A program made the position numbers and the translations under genes. This document shows positions 11,935-21,806 of a stretch of DNA of 64,000 bases, in pieces. The notes beneath the pieces were generated by a model. It did not search any database. It saw nothing but the letters and a program-made list of their open reading frames with translations, and was not told the origin of the DNA. Source of the stretch: Taxawa tesnikishii (nom. ined.) (lineage: Eukaryota > Ascomycota > Dothideomycetes > Dothideales); NCBI GenBank assembly GCA_030247885.1, contig JAPDRO010000005.1, positions 1,364,001-1,428,000 on the forward strand, written 5' to 3'. How positions within the stretch are numbered: position 1 is the stretch's first letter; every line of letters starts with the position of its first letter.

Positions 11935-12303
11935 TCTCCAGCCCAAGGCAAGTGAAATAGAACGGGACTAGTGTGACAGAATGTCCGGTGAGGTGAATGC
12001 AGGTCCGTCCAGATGAGGATTGGAAGGCGCGAAGACGCGGCTGAAGATGGGCCGCTAAACCGAACCTTATTCTCTTGGTCAGTGCTAGCGTCGAGTTTGT
12101 TTCTTCTCGGCCTCGCTCGTCGCTCGCTTCGCTTCGCTTCGCTTTGGATACCATCATCATTCATCTCCCTTGACTGCTGCTCTCTTCACCTTTGGTCGCG
12201 CACCACTTCCTGCTCTACCAACTGTCACTTCCATCACTTTGCTTCCGCTTCATGCAATAGTTCCTCCAAAGGGCATTGCTCGCAACCTTCAGCAATCGCG
12301 ACA
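11935..12303. promoter_or_regulatory. Divergent promoter between QNG1 and UBA2
   Basis: 369 bp between the two start codons. It holds pyrimidine-rich stretches and a CTTCG-type tandem run near 12120-12143. No TATA box is evident. Confidence 0.5.
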
Positions 12304-14303
12304 ATGCCGCGCGACAGGTTCCTCAAACAGTCGCTCGGCTCGCTCTACGGCCACATCAAGCAGGTACATCGCATACGCGCTGGCAAACAAGCTCTTACTG
12401 ACCCATCCACAGTCGCGCATCCTTGTGGTTGGCGCTGGTGGTATCGGATGTGAGCTTCTCAAAAACCTCGTCACTACTGGCTTCGGGGAGATCCACGTTG
12501 TCGACCTTGACACCATCGATCTATCGAACCTCAACCGGCAATTCCTTTTCAGACACTCGCACATCAAGAAATCAAAGGCACTGGTAGGTGTGGAAGAGTC
12601 GGCCTGAGGGTGACGGGATACTGACGGCCCTGGCTCAGGTAGCCAAAGAGACCGCTGGCAGGTTCAATCCCAACGTCAAGATCGAAGCGCATCATGCGAA
12701 CATCATGGATCCCGATTTCAACGTGGACTGGTTCAAGTCCTTCGTCATCGTCTTCAACGCGCTGGACAACCTTGCTGCGCGCCGCCATGTGAACAAGATG
12801 TGCCTTGCGGCGGACGTACCACTGATCGAGAGCGGTACAACTGGTTTCAACGGCCAGGTACAGCCCATCAAGAGAGGAGCAACAGAGTGCTACGACTGCT
12901 CGCACAAAGAGACGCCAAAGAGCTTCCCGGTCTGCACGATCAGAAGCACACCCAGCCAGCCCATTCACTGCATCGTCTGGGCTAAGAGCTATCTGTTCAG
13001 CGAGTTGTTCGGCATCAGCGAGGATGAGGCCCCGGATTTGGATCACTCGGAAGATTCGGACAACGCGGCTGAGATTGCGAGTCTGAGGGAGGAAGCTGCG
13101 GCGCTCAAGAAGATCCGCATGGCCATGGGTTCGGAGGAGTTTCCGCGTCGCGTATTCGAGAAGGTGTTCACGGACGACGTTGAGCGGTTGAAGAGCATGG
13201 AAGACATGTGGAAATCACGCAGGCCACCAGAGTCGCTCAAGTACGACGATTTGCTCCCAACCGTTGCGCAGGTCGAACCTTCGGTGTCCCTACAGGATCA
13301 GAGAACCTGGACCGTCGCGGAGAACGTCGCAGTTTTCTCGAGTAGTCTCACACGTCTCAGCAACCGCCTCGAGGAGTTGAAAGCCAATGCGCAGAGCGAC
13401 AACGCGCCTCCTGTTTTGACATTCGACAAGGATGATAAAGACGCTTTGGACTTCGTTACCGCGGCAGCAAACCTACGCTCTTCTGTTTTCGGCATCGAGA
13501 TGAAGTCCGAATTCGATATTAAGCAGATGGCCGGCAACATCATCCCAGCTATTGCTACGACCAATGCAACTACTGCTGCGCTCTGCGTACTTGAAGCGTT
13601 CAAAATCATGCAGGAAATCTTCAAAAGGCCAAGATGGTCTTCTTGACCAAATCTAATGACCGCACGATCAGCAAGGAGCCGCTGCGCGATCCGAGACCCG
13701 ACTGTGCGGTGTGCGGAAACGTGCAGGCCAGACTGATGGTTGACACATCCAACACCACTCTCGACCAGCTCGTCGAAGGCTTGCTGAAAGTCAAGCTTGG
13801 CTACACTGGTGAGCTCAGTATCAGCACCGATGCCGGCATAGTCTACGACCCGGATCTGGAGGAAAACTTATCAAAAACCTTGGTGGACTTGGGCATCAAG
13901 AAGGACACTTTCATTACCGTCCGAGATGAGGACGATGAGACCGCCAGAGTAAATTTGGTGCTGGCAATCTTTGATAGGTAAGTCGCTGTTACGACCTTTC
14001 GACAAGACGAAGCTGACCTTGCTTTCCAGCAACCGCTCCGAACAGACTGACCCACTCACTCTCGTGCCTGAAACTATCGAAATCCCTAAGAAGGCAATGC
14101 CTGCCAACGGCGTGGCCACCACCAACGGCGAGCTGGATCCGCCTGAACCTGTCGCGGCGGGTTCCAAACGCAAGCGGAACATGACCGAAGCAGAACTCGA
14201 GAGCGAGAATGTCCGGAAGCGTGGCAAGGTCCTTGAAGAGACGAACCCGAACGGCAGTGCGCCCATCCTCATCGAAGACGAAGGAGCCATCACTCTCGAC
14301 TGA
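12304..14303 (+). CDS. UBA2: UBA2, SUMO-activating enzyme E1 subunit 2
   Basis: Catalytic half of the SUMO E1 (with AOS1); adenylates SUMO and carries it as a thioester in the nucleus. Exons: 12304-12363, 12413-12583, 12639-13977, 14030-14303. The nucleotide-binding loop is [31 protein letters not shown] is intact; the thioester Cys is in [21 protein letters not shown] (about residue 176); zinc-knuckle pairs are ECYDC and DCAVC. The C-terminus has a KRKRN basic patch and ends with an [10 protein letters not shown] tail. One A is missing in the run 13623-13626, shifting the frame between EIFK and KMVFLTKS; everything beyond is well conserved. As UBA2 is generally essential or strongly required in fungi, a sequence error is more likely than a real mutation. 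Expected length 614 residues. Confidence 0.94.
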
Positions 14304-14510
14304 GGCGTACCAGTAAGCGTTCCAACATGTGGGGCATCCCGCGCTCGCAGGTGTCAGCCCCAACCCTCAATCACATTCAGACCATCATCCAAGTCGCAAG
14401 ACCGCCATTGTCTCGTCCCAGCAGAGCTGACGTTGACTTTGTTTACTGCATACCATTTGAGATTCGGTTCCACACACTGTACATTATGGCAGGTCAAGGG
14501 CACATACCAG

Positions 14511-15427
14511 TCAGACTGCACTCAACCCACCATCTAGGTTGATAGCGCAGTTATTTGCATAGGCGTTGGAAGCGAGGAATACGGCGGCATCGGCGATCTC
14601 ATCCACGGATCCAAACCGCCCAAGCGGGATTTTAGACAGTGCTTCTTCTCGGGCCTGCGTCGTCATGGCTGGGGAGAGATGTACATTAGCACGAGGTTCG
14701 GCCGAGGTATCTTTGGGAACAGATAACACGGAGGCGTAGCAGGTCCTTGAGATGAGTCCAGGAAGGCTCAGATAGGGCAAAGAGAATTTTCGCCTCATAA
14801 AACGATTCTAAATGAGGAAGATCATCTACCTTTAGTCATGTCTGTCTCAACATAGCCGGGCAAGACGCAGTTCACTCGAACACCAGCAGGCCCTAATTCT
14901 GCTGCCAGAGCGCGCGTGAGCCCGACTACGCCGGCTTTGGAGGCGGCGTAGGCGGCTGATCCGGCGCCGCCGTGGATTGCCAAGAGAGATGCGATGTTGA
15001 TGATGCAGCCTTTGCCGGTGTCAGAAGGCTTGTTGCGCAGCATCTTCTTTGCCATGATCTGACTCGCCCACATGGTGCCCATGAGATTCGTTTGGACAAT
15101 AGACTGAATGCTACTTGGGGTGGTGCGCAGAAGCAGGGATGCGTGTGTGATGCCTGCCGCATTTACCAAGACATCGACACCATCACCCGGCAACTTGAGC
15201 GTTTTCCAGAACTCGTGCTCGCTTACGTCCCCGCATGCTACATGGTGAGATGCTGCTGTAGATGCGTCCTGACAGGATGACATGGTTTCCTGTAGTGCAT
15301 CTTGGTTCCGTCCGATGAGCAGGCAAGACGCTTGGGCTTTTGCGAGGGAGATGGCGATGCTTTTGCCGATGCCCCTGGATGCTCCAGTGATGACGCATCG
15401 TACACCGCGGAGTGACCTGATTGCCAT
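14511..15427 (-). CDS. 3-oxoacyl-[acyl-carrier-protein] reductase, mitochondrial type (SDR, FabG/OAR1-like)
   Basis: Short-chain dehydrogenase/reductase that fits the NADPH-dependent ketoacyl-ACP reductase of mitochondrial type II fatty-acid synthesis. Exons: 15427-14830 and 14668-14511; intron 161 bp (longer than most here); 251 residues. The start is the ATG MAIRSLRGVRC. Motifs: TGASRGIG for cofactor, CGDVSEHE, LVNAAGITHASLL, the catalytic Ser in INIASLLAIHG, YAASKAG for Tyr/Lys, RVNCVLPGYVETDM and the C-terminal INLDGGLSAV. Some related SDRs act on other ketones, so the exact substrate is inferred. Divergent from elongin C, with 512 bp between starts. Confidence 0.85.
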
Positions 15428-15939
15428 GTCTGTTTGTGTTCTGTACGACTGGGGACAATGCAATGGGGCGGCTGGAGATGTAGGGGCCTGGTTGACAGAG
15501 ACAAGGACAGATGTGCCCGTACCAGAAAATGGCTATGCGTACCAGGATATGGCTACCCCAACATCGGGTTCGCAGCCGCTGCAGTTAGAGATCCAGTCAG
15601 AGCGGCGGCACTTCTGAGCGAACTCTGAAGGAGAAGATCGTTTGAACTGGTGAACAGTCAATGACCTGTACCATATGCGAGCGTATAGATGTAGTCGCTA
15701 GCGCCAAGAACGCTCGGGCCGGCGCGTGAGCGGTCCTCTTCTGGGGTGTTTTGCCCGTCTTTCGACTGGTCACTTTCATTCGAAATTTGAACAACTACAT
15801 ATCTGCCGTGTGGCCCTTCCTAACAGGCATCGTAACACATCGTCTCCCGCGGAACGTCGCAGTAACCTTTGCACTGCGCCAGCAAGCATCTTCGTGCGGC
15901 CGAGCTTGCCCGCAAGCCTAACACATAGCTGTTGCCATC
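15428..15939. promoter_or_regulatory. Divergent promoter between the ketoacyl reductase and elongin C
   Basis: 512 bp between start codons on opposite strands. No strong TATA box, repeat or RNA gene is visible. Confidence 0.5.
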
Positions 15940-16398
15940 ATGTCTGCACAAAAGGAATACGTTACCTTGATATCCAACGACGGGTTCGAATTCAGGATTC
16001 AGAGATCTTCTGCTATCCTATCAGGTGCCATTCAGCGGATGCTGAACCCTACCAGTGAGCAATCTCCGACACCATCACATACTGTTGGCTGACGTTTCCT
16101 CCAGATGGGTTCATTGAATCAACTACCAATATCTGTCGATTCGATAACATTAAGTGAGTGCAACAAATAAGCAGATGTTGTTGTGCAGATGATTAACAAC
16201 TCGTTGCAGTGGTATGGTACTTGAAAAGGTCTGCGAATACTTCTACTACAACGAGAAACACAAGGATTCAAAGGACGTTCCCGACATGGATATCCCCGCC
16301 GAGCTGTGTCTAGAGCTTCTGATGGCGGCGGATTACCTGAACGGTACGTACTTGCATATCACGTTCTTGTGATACCTAGCTGACCTGCCATAGTATGA
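15940..16398 (+). CDS. ELC1: Elongin C (Skp1-like adaptor)
   Basis: Adaptor of cullin-type ubiquitin ligases and of the Elongin complex that acts on stalled RNA polymerase II. Four exons (15940-16054, 16105-16153, 16210-16343, 16394-16398) with introns of 50, 56 and 50 bp give 100 residues, the usual size. Diagnostic sequence: EYVTLISNDGFEFRIQRSSA, SGAIQRMLNP, NICRFDNINGMVLEKV, CEYFYYNEKHKD, VPDMDIPAELCLELLMAADY. The last coding exon is only five bases (splitting a Val codon, then TGA), so an annotation without splicing would miss it. All splice sites are GT..AG and the frame is intact. Confidence 0.95.
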
Positions 16399-17353
16399 CA
16401 AGGCCGTCTCCAAACAAGCGGTGAACGATCTGCTGAACTTTAGCGCTGGTGTTGGGGAATATATTCTGCTCACAGACGGAATTGCCGTCGTTACCATCAC
16501 ATGAATCTCAGCTGATGCAGGTAACCCGAAAACGAGGTCTGAATCGGACGCATTAATCACACATCATCTTCCGTTTTTGTCGGGCCGTGGCGTCTTCCAT
16601 GTCTTACAAACATCAGCATCACGAGCATATACGTCCACGTCCTTACCCCATGACACGACGTCTATAGTTGATGCAAAATCAGTCCTTCCGCTCTATAAAG
16701 TCTTCCTCTCATTAAACGTGGAGGTAAGACTTTATTCCAGCCGGATACATACCTCCGTTCCTCAAGTCTCAGCTCAACCAGCGAGTGGCATCGGCATCAC
16801 GGGCTCGCAACCTTACAGAGGACAGCAGACTTCGGAACACATATGACCGGTTATCGTTGCTGCATCCGAGGCGTTTCACTCGCCATCATATATCCGCCCG
16901 CGTGAATTGGATACCATCTCGTTGCACGAAGCTCTGCAAACCATGGCGATTCCATTAGAGTCTTTCTTTCGTTCGTTCGCTGTTGCTCTCTTGCAAGAAA
17001 CAATCTCAGTATCTATCATCGAGCTACAACTGCATGCACGTCTTACACCTTATCTCAGATTTGGGGGTTCTCCAGTTCATGCGTAAGACATGCTTTCTGC
17101 AAATTTCCCAAAATGTTCGGTTGCATACAGGGATGCTACGGCACGCTGCAGCTAACACGATGGCCCGTCTTGATTGCTCTCCGTACTGGGTTGTACCATG
17201 GCAATCCCAGGTTATATAAATCATCGTCAAATCATCAGCATCTCCGGAGGCTCTCCACTTGACGGCTCACAGCCACCTTACCTTAACTTCCAACCCCCAT
17301 ACCATCAACCATCACCACAAACGTTGCTTTTCGTCCATCCATCTACACGAACT
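16399..17353. other. Intergenic between elongin C and the SET gene; contains a TATA-like box
   Basis: About 950 bp with no supportable gene. A TATA-like element (GGTTATATAAATC, about 17210-17222) lies about 135 bp before the chosen ATG of the SET gene and supports that start over in-frame ATGs further upstream. Confidence 0.5.
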
Positions 17354-18557
17354 ATGCCTTTGTTCGTGACCAGCACTGCACCTGCATCCATGTTCAATCG
17401 CTCGCCCGACCAGTCTCCAAAGATGGGGTTGATCAAGGATGCCAATAGTTCAACCCGCTCAACGTGCTCCGCGTTATGCTGGGAGATCAGGAGTACTCCG
17501 GATAAGGGCCTTGGTGTCTTCGCCACAGAGGAAATACCAAAAGGATCTCGGATCATCGCCGAACCGGCACTCTTGAAGATTGAGCCGAATGAAGACATAA
17601 GGTACTCGTGGGAAGCCTACAAACGCCTCGCGCCTGCACAGCAAGCCCGATACGACACCCTTCACTATCACATCGCAGCACATACATTGGAAGAGATGGC
17701 GCAAAGCAAAACTCTCGCCGGCGAGCCGTTTGCAGTAAGGGACTCCTACGGCGAGCTACTCCCACACGTACGGGTGATTGGCATCTTCTCCTGCAATGCT
17801 TTTGACATCTCCCAACGTATGGGCATTTTCCCGATCAGCAGCAGGATCAACCATTCTTGTGTCCCGAACGCTGCGTGGGCGTACAACGGTACCCTGGATT
17901 GCCTCACCATTCATGTCATCCGCGACGTTAAGCCTGGAGAGGAGATCTGTCATTCCTACATCCGAGATTACTATCGACACTCAAGGGAGCAACGCGATGC
18001 CGAGTTGAGTCGTTATGGCTTTCGGTGCCATTGCCCGGCCTGTCGATCCGATGAGGAAGGTGACTTGAGGGAGAGGAGGCGAGCCCGGATTAAGGAAGCT
18101 CATCAGCATGTTTTGTATCACGGAGCGGGAGAACAATCTAAACGCGGAATGAGTCCTGGAGGTGCAAATTCTCAGAGGCTGGGTCTGGATCGAGCTGAGG
18201 AATTGATACGACTACTTATTGAGGAGGGAGTCGGTACAATGGAGCTTTCCCTTGCGTATGTATCAGATCAACCCATTTGCGTATCACCTTTGGTTTTGCT
18301 GATTGTCGTCAAGGTACAAGGCCGCTGCTCGCATCAGTGCATCGTTAGGATTGTGGCAGAAGACACTGCAATTTACGGAGAGAGAGTGGGAGGTTGAGTG
18401 CGTATGCATGGGCACAGACGATGAGCGGCGATTCTCGCGTGGGTATGATGCAGAGCGGAGGCTGTCAATGTTGAAACAGCTTCTTGCTGAACAGCCTGCG
18501 CAGGAGCCGACGGCCTCAGATGATCCCGGGAGATGCCGTGTCGTGCCCGAAGATTAG
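17354..18557 (+). CDS. SET-domain protein (SMYD/SET5-like lysine methyltransferase)
   Basis: Likely protein-lysine methyltransferase using SAM. Exons: 17354-18255 and 18314-18557; intron 58 bp; 381 residues. The SET domain begins near residue 45 (IRSTPDKGLGVFATEEIPKG), with SSRINHSCVPNAAWAYN, HVIRDVKPGEEICHSYI and the active-site-like Tyr of that segment, followed by a post-SET cysteine cluster (YGFRCHCPACRSD). No MYND finger is inserted. The C-terminal region (EELIRLLIEEG..., YKAAARISASLGLWQ) is helical and tetratricopeptide-like, as in small fungal SET proteins. The target is unknown; histone or ribosomal substrates are both possible. Confidence 0.88.
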
Positions 18558-18795
18558 TTACTTATGAGCATAATGTATGTACAGTTTCTACAGAAACCCG
18601 AACCACCACTGCCCTACCACCTAATCTCGATTCATGCATCGCATCGTTGGCATTCCTGGTATACACCCTCACGCCCTCCGCAGACACTGCTCTGCAACTC
18701 GACGGACACAAGCCCCTTTCGCCATCCATCCCAGCACAGCCCGTCTCCGGAAGATATGGGTACCAGCGGTAGTAGCAAACCTGCGCTTGCCTGTG

Positions 18796-19501
18796 CTAAA
18801 CCCACCCAATCAGCAGGTGCTGCTGGATCGCTTCTCCCTCCCCAATCGGTTCAGAGTCTGTAGGATCCCATACTTGCTCCCCCACTTGCTCCCCCACTTC
18901 ATCATCACCATCCCACATCTCGAAGCGGGCGACGTTGTCCCGCAGTTCCATCTCCAGCGCCGCCCGCTGCTGGGCCGCAGCATCGTACTCCCTGACCAGG
19001 CCGTGCAGCCGCTCGACACTGATCTCCAATCGCTGGGCATTGCGCTTAAGAACGTTCGGGTAGGAGAGGGCATCGAGACCCCACTCGATGGAGCGGAGTC
19101 GCTGCTGATATCGCAGGCGTGTCCGTACGCGGGGGCCGGAATGCTCCGAGCTCGTGGCTGGCATCCAGATATCCCAGATGTCGCCGTGAACACCCCAGGG
19201 GCTGGTGTTCATGCCCCATGGGTAACGCCATGAGGAGGTTGACGAGAACGGTGGCGGGGGAGGGAGGCAGGCGGGCAGCGAGGTCGCAGCTGCGGGAGAC
19301 GCTCCCAGGGGAATAGGGGAGGGTTGGATGGGAAATTATCCCAATGCGGAGAGTTTTCTGCCTCTGAGAGAGCTGAGGCGAGGAGGGCGCTTGGGCGGCG
19401 GTCTTGTTCGGCCTCCCTTTCGACGGACCAGAGGTGGCAGAGGTGCGGGTGGTTGCGGGATTGGGTGCCGGCCATTGCTCTGGAATCTGGGACGTGGACA
19501 A
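18796..19501 (-). CDS. Hypothetical protein with WD/QR-rich C-terminal part (frame unresolved)
   Basis: I do not recognise the family. A clearly coding-like frame (GC-rich third positions) runs from 19212 or further upstream to 18796: MNTSPWGVHGDIWDIWMP, then RLRYQQRLRSIEWGLDALSY and a helical segment (RLEISVERLHGLVREYDAAA), ending in an acidic tail. The tail contains a perfect 12 bp direct repeat encoding GEQVGEQV. A Pro/Ser/Thr-rich stretch in another frame (from about 19501, SQIPEQWPAPNP...) would join it if one base were missing in the G-run 19256-19260, the slip type seen in other genes here. No upstream ATG was found, so the N-terminus is open. It could be a spliced gene instead. Confidence 0.5.
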
Positions 19502-19755
19502 AGCGCTATCGGGTGGGTGTAGTATGGCAATGAGAGTATGATCTCGAGGCGGGATTGCTTGTCCGGATTGGACTTGGAAGAGGAAGAAGAGGATTTGATG
19601 AGTGGGTAGAGAGCGATATATACCTACAAACTCATCATTTGACTTCGTATAGCCGTTCTCTGAGAAAGTTTGAAGTTTAGGTTGAAGGCTGCCTAGGGCG
19701 ATCCTATGGTAGACATGAATTAGACTTTTTCATTAGTAACTCTAAAGCTAGAATC

Positions 19756-21321
19756 TCAGATGGCCCACCCGGCGGCCTTTTTCTTGCTGTGAACCTTTTC
19801 AGAGACGATGCCTGGATCTTGCGGCAGTTCTAGTGGTTGCAAACCATAACCGTCCTTTCTCTTGTCCAGATTCTCTCGCATTGTGAGCCCGCCTAGCTCC
19901 TCCGCCAGCCTCGGGTCGTCAACTTCAGGGTCCGGTTGGATTTCTGTTTGCTCTTTTGCATCGGCCTCACCAGCCTCACCAACTTCGTCTGCATCGTAAC
20001 GATCTTCAACTTCATCCCCTTCGTCCTCCGCGGCGCTGGCGTCTTCCTGTTCGGTCTCGCCACCTACGGCTTCAATGTACTTTTCCAACTCCTTAGCCAT
20101 CTTTCTGCTAAAGCCGGTAGCCTCAACCTCGACATCCAGTCTCCTCTCCTTGTCCGAACCTTTGATGGCAGCTGCAAAGAATGGACCCGGCTCGTCCGAC
20201 TCGAAATTGAACCGCCGCGAAAAGAAGCGCTTTATGCATGCCACGTCGCGATCGAAGTAGAATTCGGCGTTTGGGTGTGTGATCGAAAGCATTTGAGGGA
20301 AGTCGATGATGATCGGAGTGAGCTTGACCGAGTGAGTTGTGCCCTCAGCGAATGATGGTTCTTCTGTGGATGCGAACGCAGACGTAGAACCTTCCTGCAT
20401 TTCTGACGGTTCGTCATCCTGCCCCTCACCCGCCTTGTCGTCCTGCCCAGTTTCTACGTCCTCCTCTTTGACCAGGATATTGAACTCGTTGAAGTCACCA
20501 TGGATCAAACCCACTCTTGCCAGCCGCACAATCAGCTCCATCAACTCGGCGTACAGCTTCGCAGGATCGGGTACGCTTCCGATTTGCCGCAAGGGGAAGG
20601 CGTCAATGAACTCCATGACCACAGTGTGCCTGCTCTGAGCAACCGGCTCCGGAACTGGGAAGCCTTCTCTTTTAAGAACCTTCATGAAGGCGAATTCCTT
20701 CATTGCGGCCAGACGACTGAGGTACATCCATGATCCGCTGGAACGGTTTCGCAGGTAGTCCCGGTTAGCCTTTACTGTTCGGAAGGAGATACGGCCTAGA
20801 CGGTGGATCTTGAGCACGAGGCGAGTGCCATCGGGTGAGGCGACGACGTAGATGTCGGATTCCTTGCCCACGCCTATCTGGTTGCCGAGACTGTAGACTG
20901 TGTCGGTCTTGCGGTGGGTGTTGAGTGCGAGGTAGTCGAGTCCGCCATATGTGAGCCGGTAGCCATCATCTATGCCCTGTCAACTTCCTGTCCATGCAGC
21001 CGTGCCATAAACGCCCGTGAGCATTGTCTGCATACATTTGGCGTTCTTGACCTTTGCGATGAGGCCGACTTTTGCGAGGGCGGAGATGCTCTTGTGGACG
21101 CCGGTTCCGACGCGCGACCCAGCGATTTGAGCGATCAAGGGTGTAGGCACGACTTCGTGATTCTTGCTGCCCATCTCAACCTGCGCAGGTCTTGAATCAG
21201 TGTCAGTCTTTTCTTTGACAGGCGCATGTGATGGAGGCCACCCATTCGGGAAACGTACTGCAGTGAGAACCCGCCAGTCCTCGGACGTGAGGTAGCGGAT
21301 CGCTCGCGTGTCGAGCTTCAT
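19756..21321 (-). CDS. RIO2: RIO2 serine kinase, 40S ribosome maturation factor
   Basis: Atypical kinase/ATPase required for cytoplasmic maturation of pre-40S particles. Exons: 21321-21259, 21180-21036, 20969-19756 (introns 78 and 66 bp); 473 residues. N-terminal winged helix: MKLDTRAIRYLTSEDWRVL, VEMGSKNHEVVPTPLIAQI. Kinase core: P-loop NQIGVGKESDIYVV, VLKIHRLGR, the catalytic loop LIHGDFNEFNILV, the metal-binding Asp in PIIIDFPQMLS, and ACIKRFFSRRFNF. A long acidic Glu/Asp tail follows, then basic KKKAAGWAI at the end. A Glu/Asp/Gln-rich insert sits between the catalytic loop and the DFPQ motif. Divergent from RPN1. The frame is intact. Confidence 0.95.
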
Positions 21322-21806
21322 TGTATCGTGTATGCGACTGCTGCAATCTCAATTTTGGCGGTGTATGGAACGTGTGTAGCGGGGATTTGCTTGGGCACCT
21401 CCAACCTATAACCTATAACCCATAACCCGTACAGAAAATAATCGTCACAAGCGTACGGGACGGGACGGGACATCTTCGGCAGGGCTTCCAGCAGCTTCTC
21501 CGGCCGTGAGTGGGCGGGCCATGGCGTCGGAGCTCTTGCCCTAGAGGTGCTTAGCAGCAGCAGCAGCAGCAGCAGCAGTTCATAAGTCCATCATACGCGC
21601 TACATCACCAATCCAACTCAACTTCGCCATACCATAAACCACATCGCCCCCATCCACAACTACTCTCCAACCTCACGCGCGCGCCTCCCTCTCCCTCACC
21701 CTCACACCCGTGAACCTCTCCTTTCATCTCCGGATACCGAGTGCCACCCGGACTTTCTTCCCCAATCCCTACTGTTCCCGGCACTCTCACGCGAGGCAGC
21801 TTCAAC
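21322..21806. promoter_or_regulatory. RIO2/RPN1 divergent promoter with short tandem repeats
   Basis: 485 bp between divergent starts. It contains a (CAG)8-type run at about 21553-21578, a CCTATAA/CCCATAA imperfect repeat near 21403-21427 and a GGGAC repeat near 21458-21471. Immediately before the RPN1 start it is very pyrimidine-rich. Confidence 0.6.

Noticed and set aside
21405-21427. CCTATAA/CCCATAACCC repeats as interstitial telomere
   Set aside because: The unit does not match TTAGGG/CCCTAA and only three imperfect units are present.
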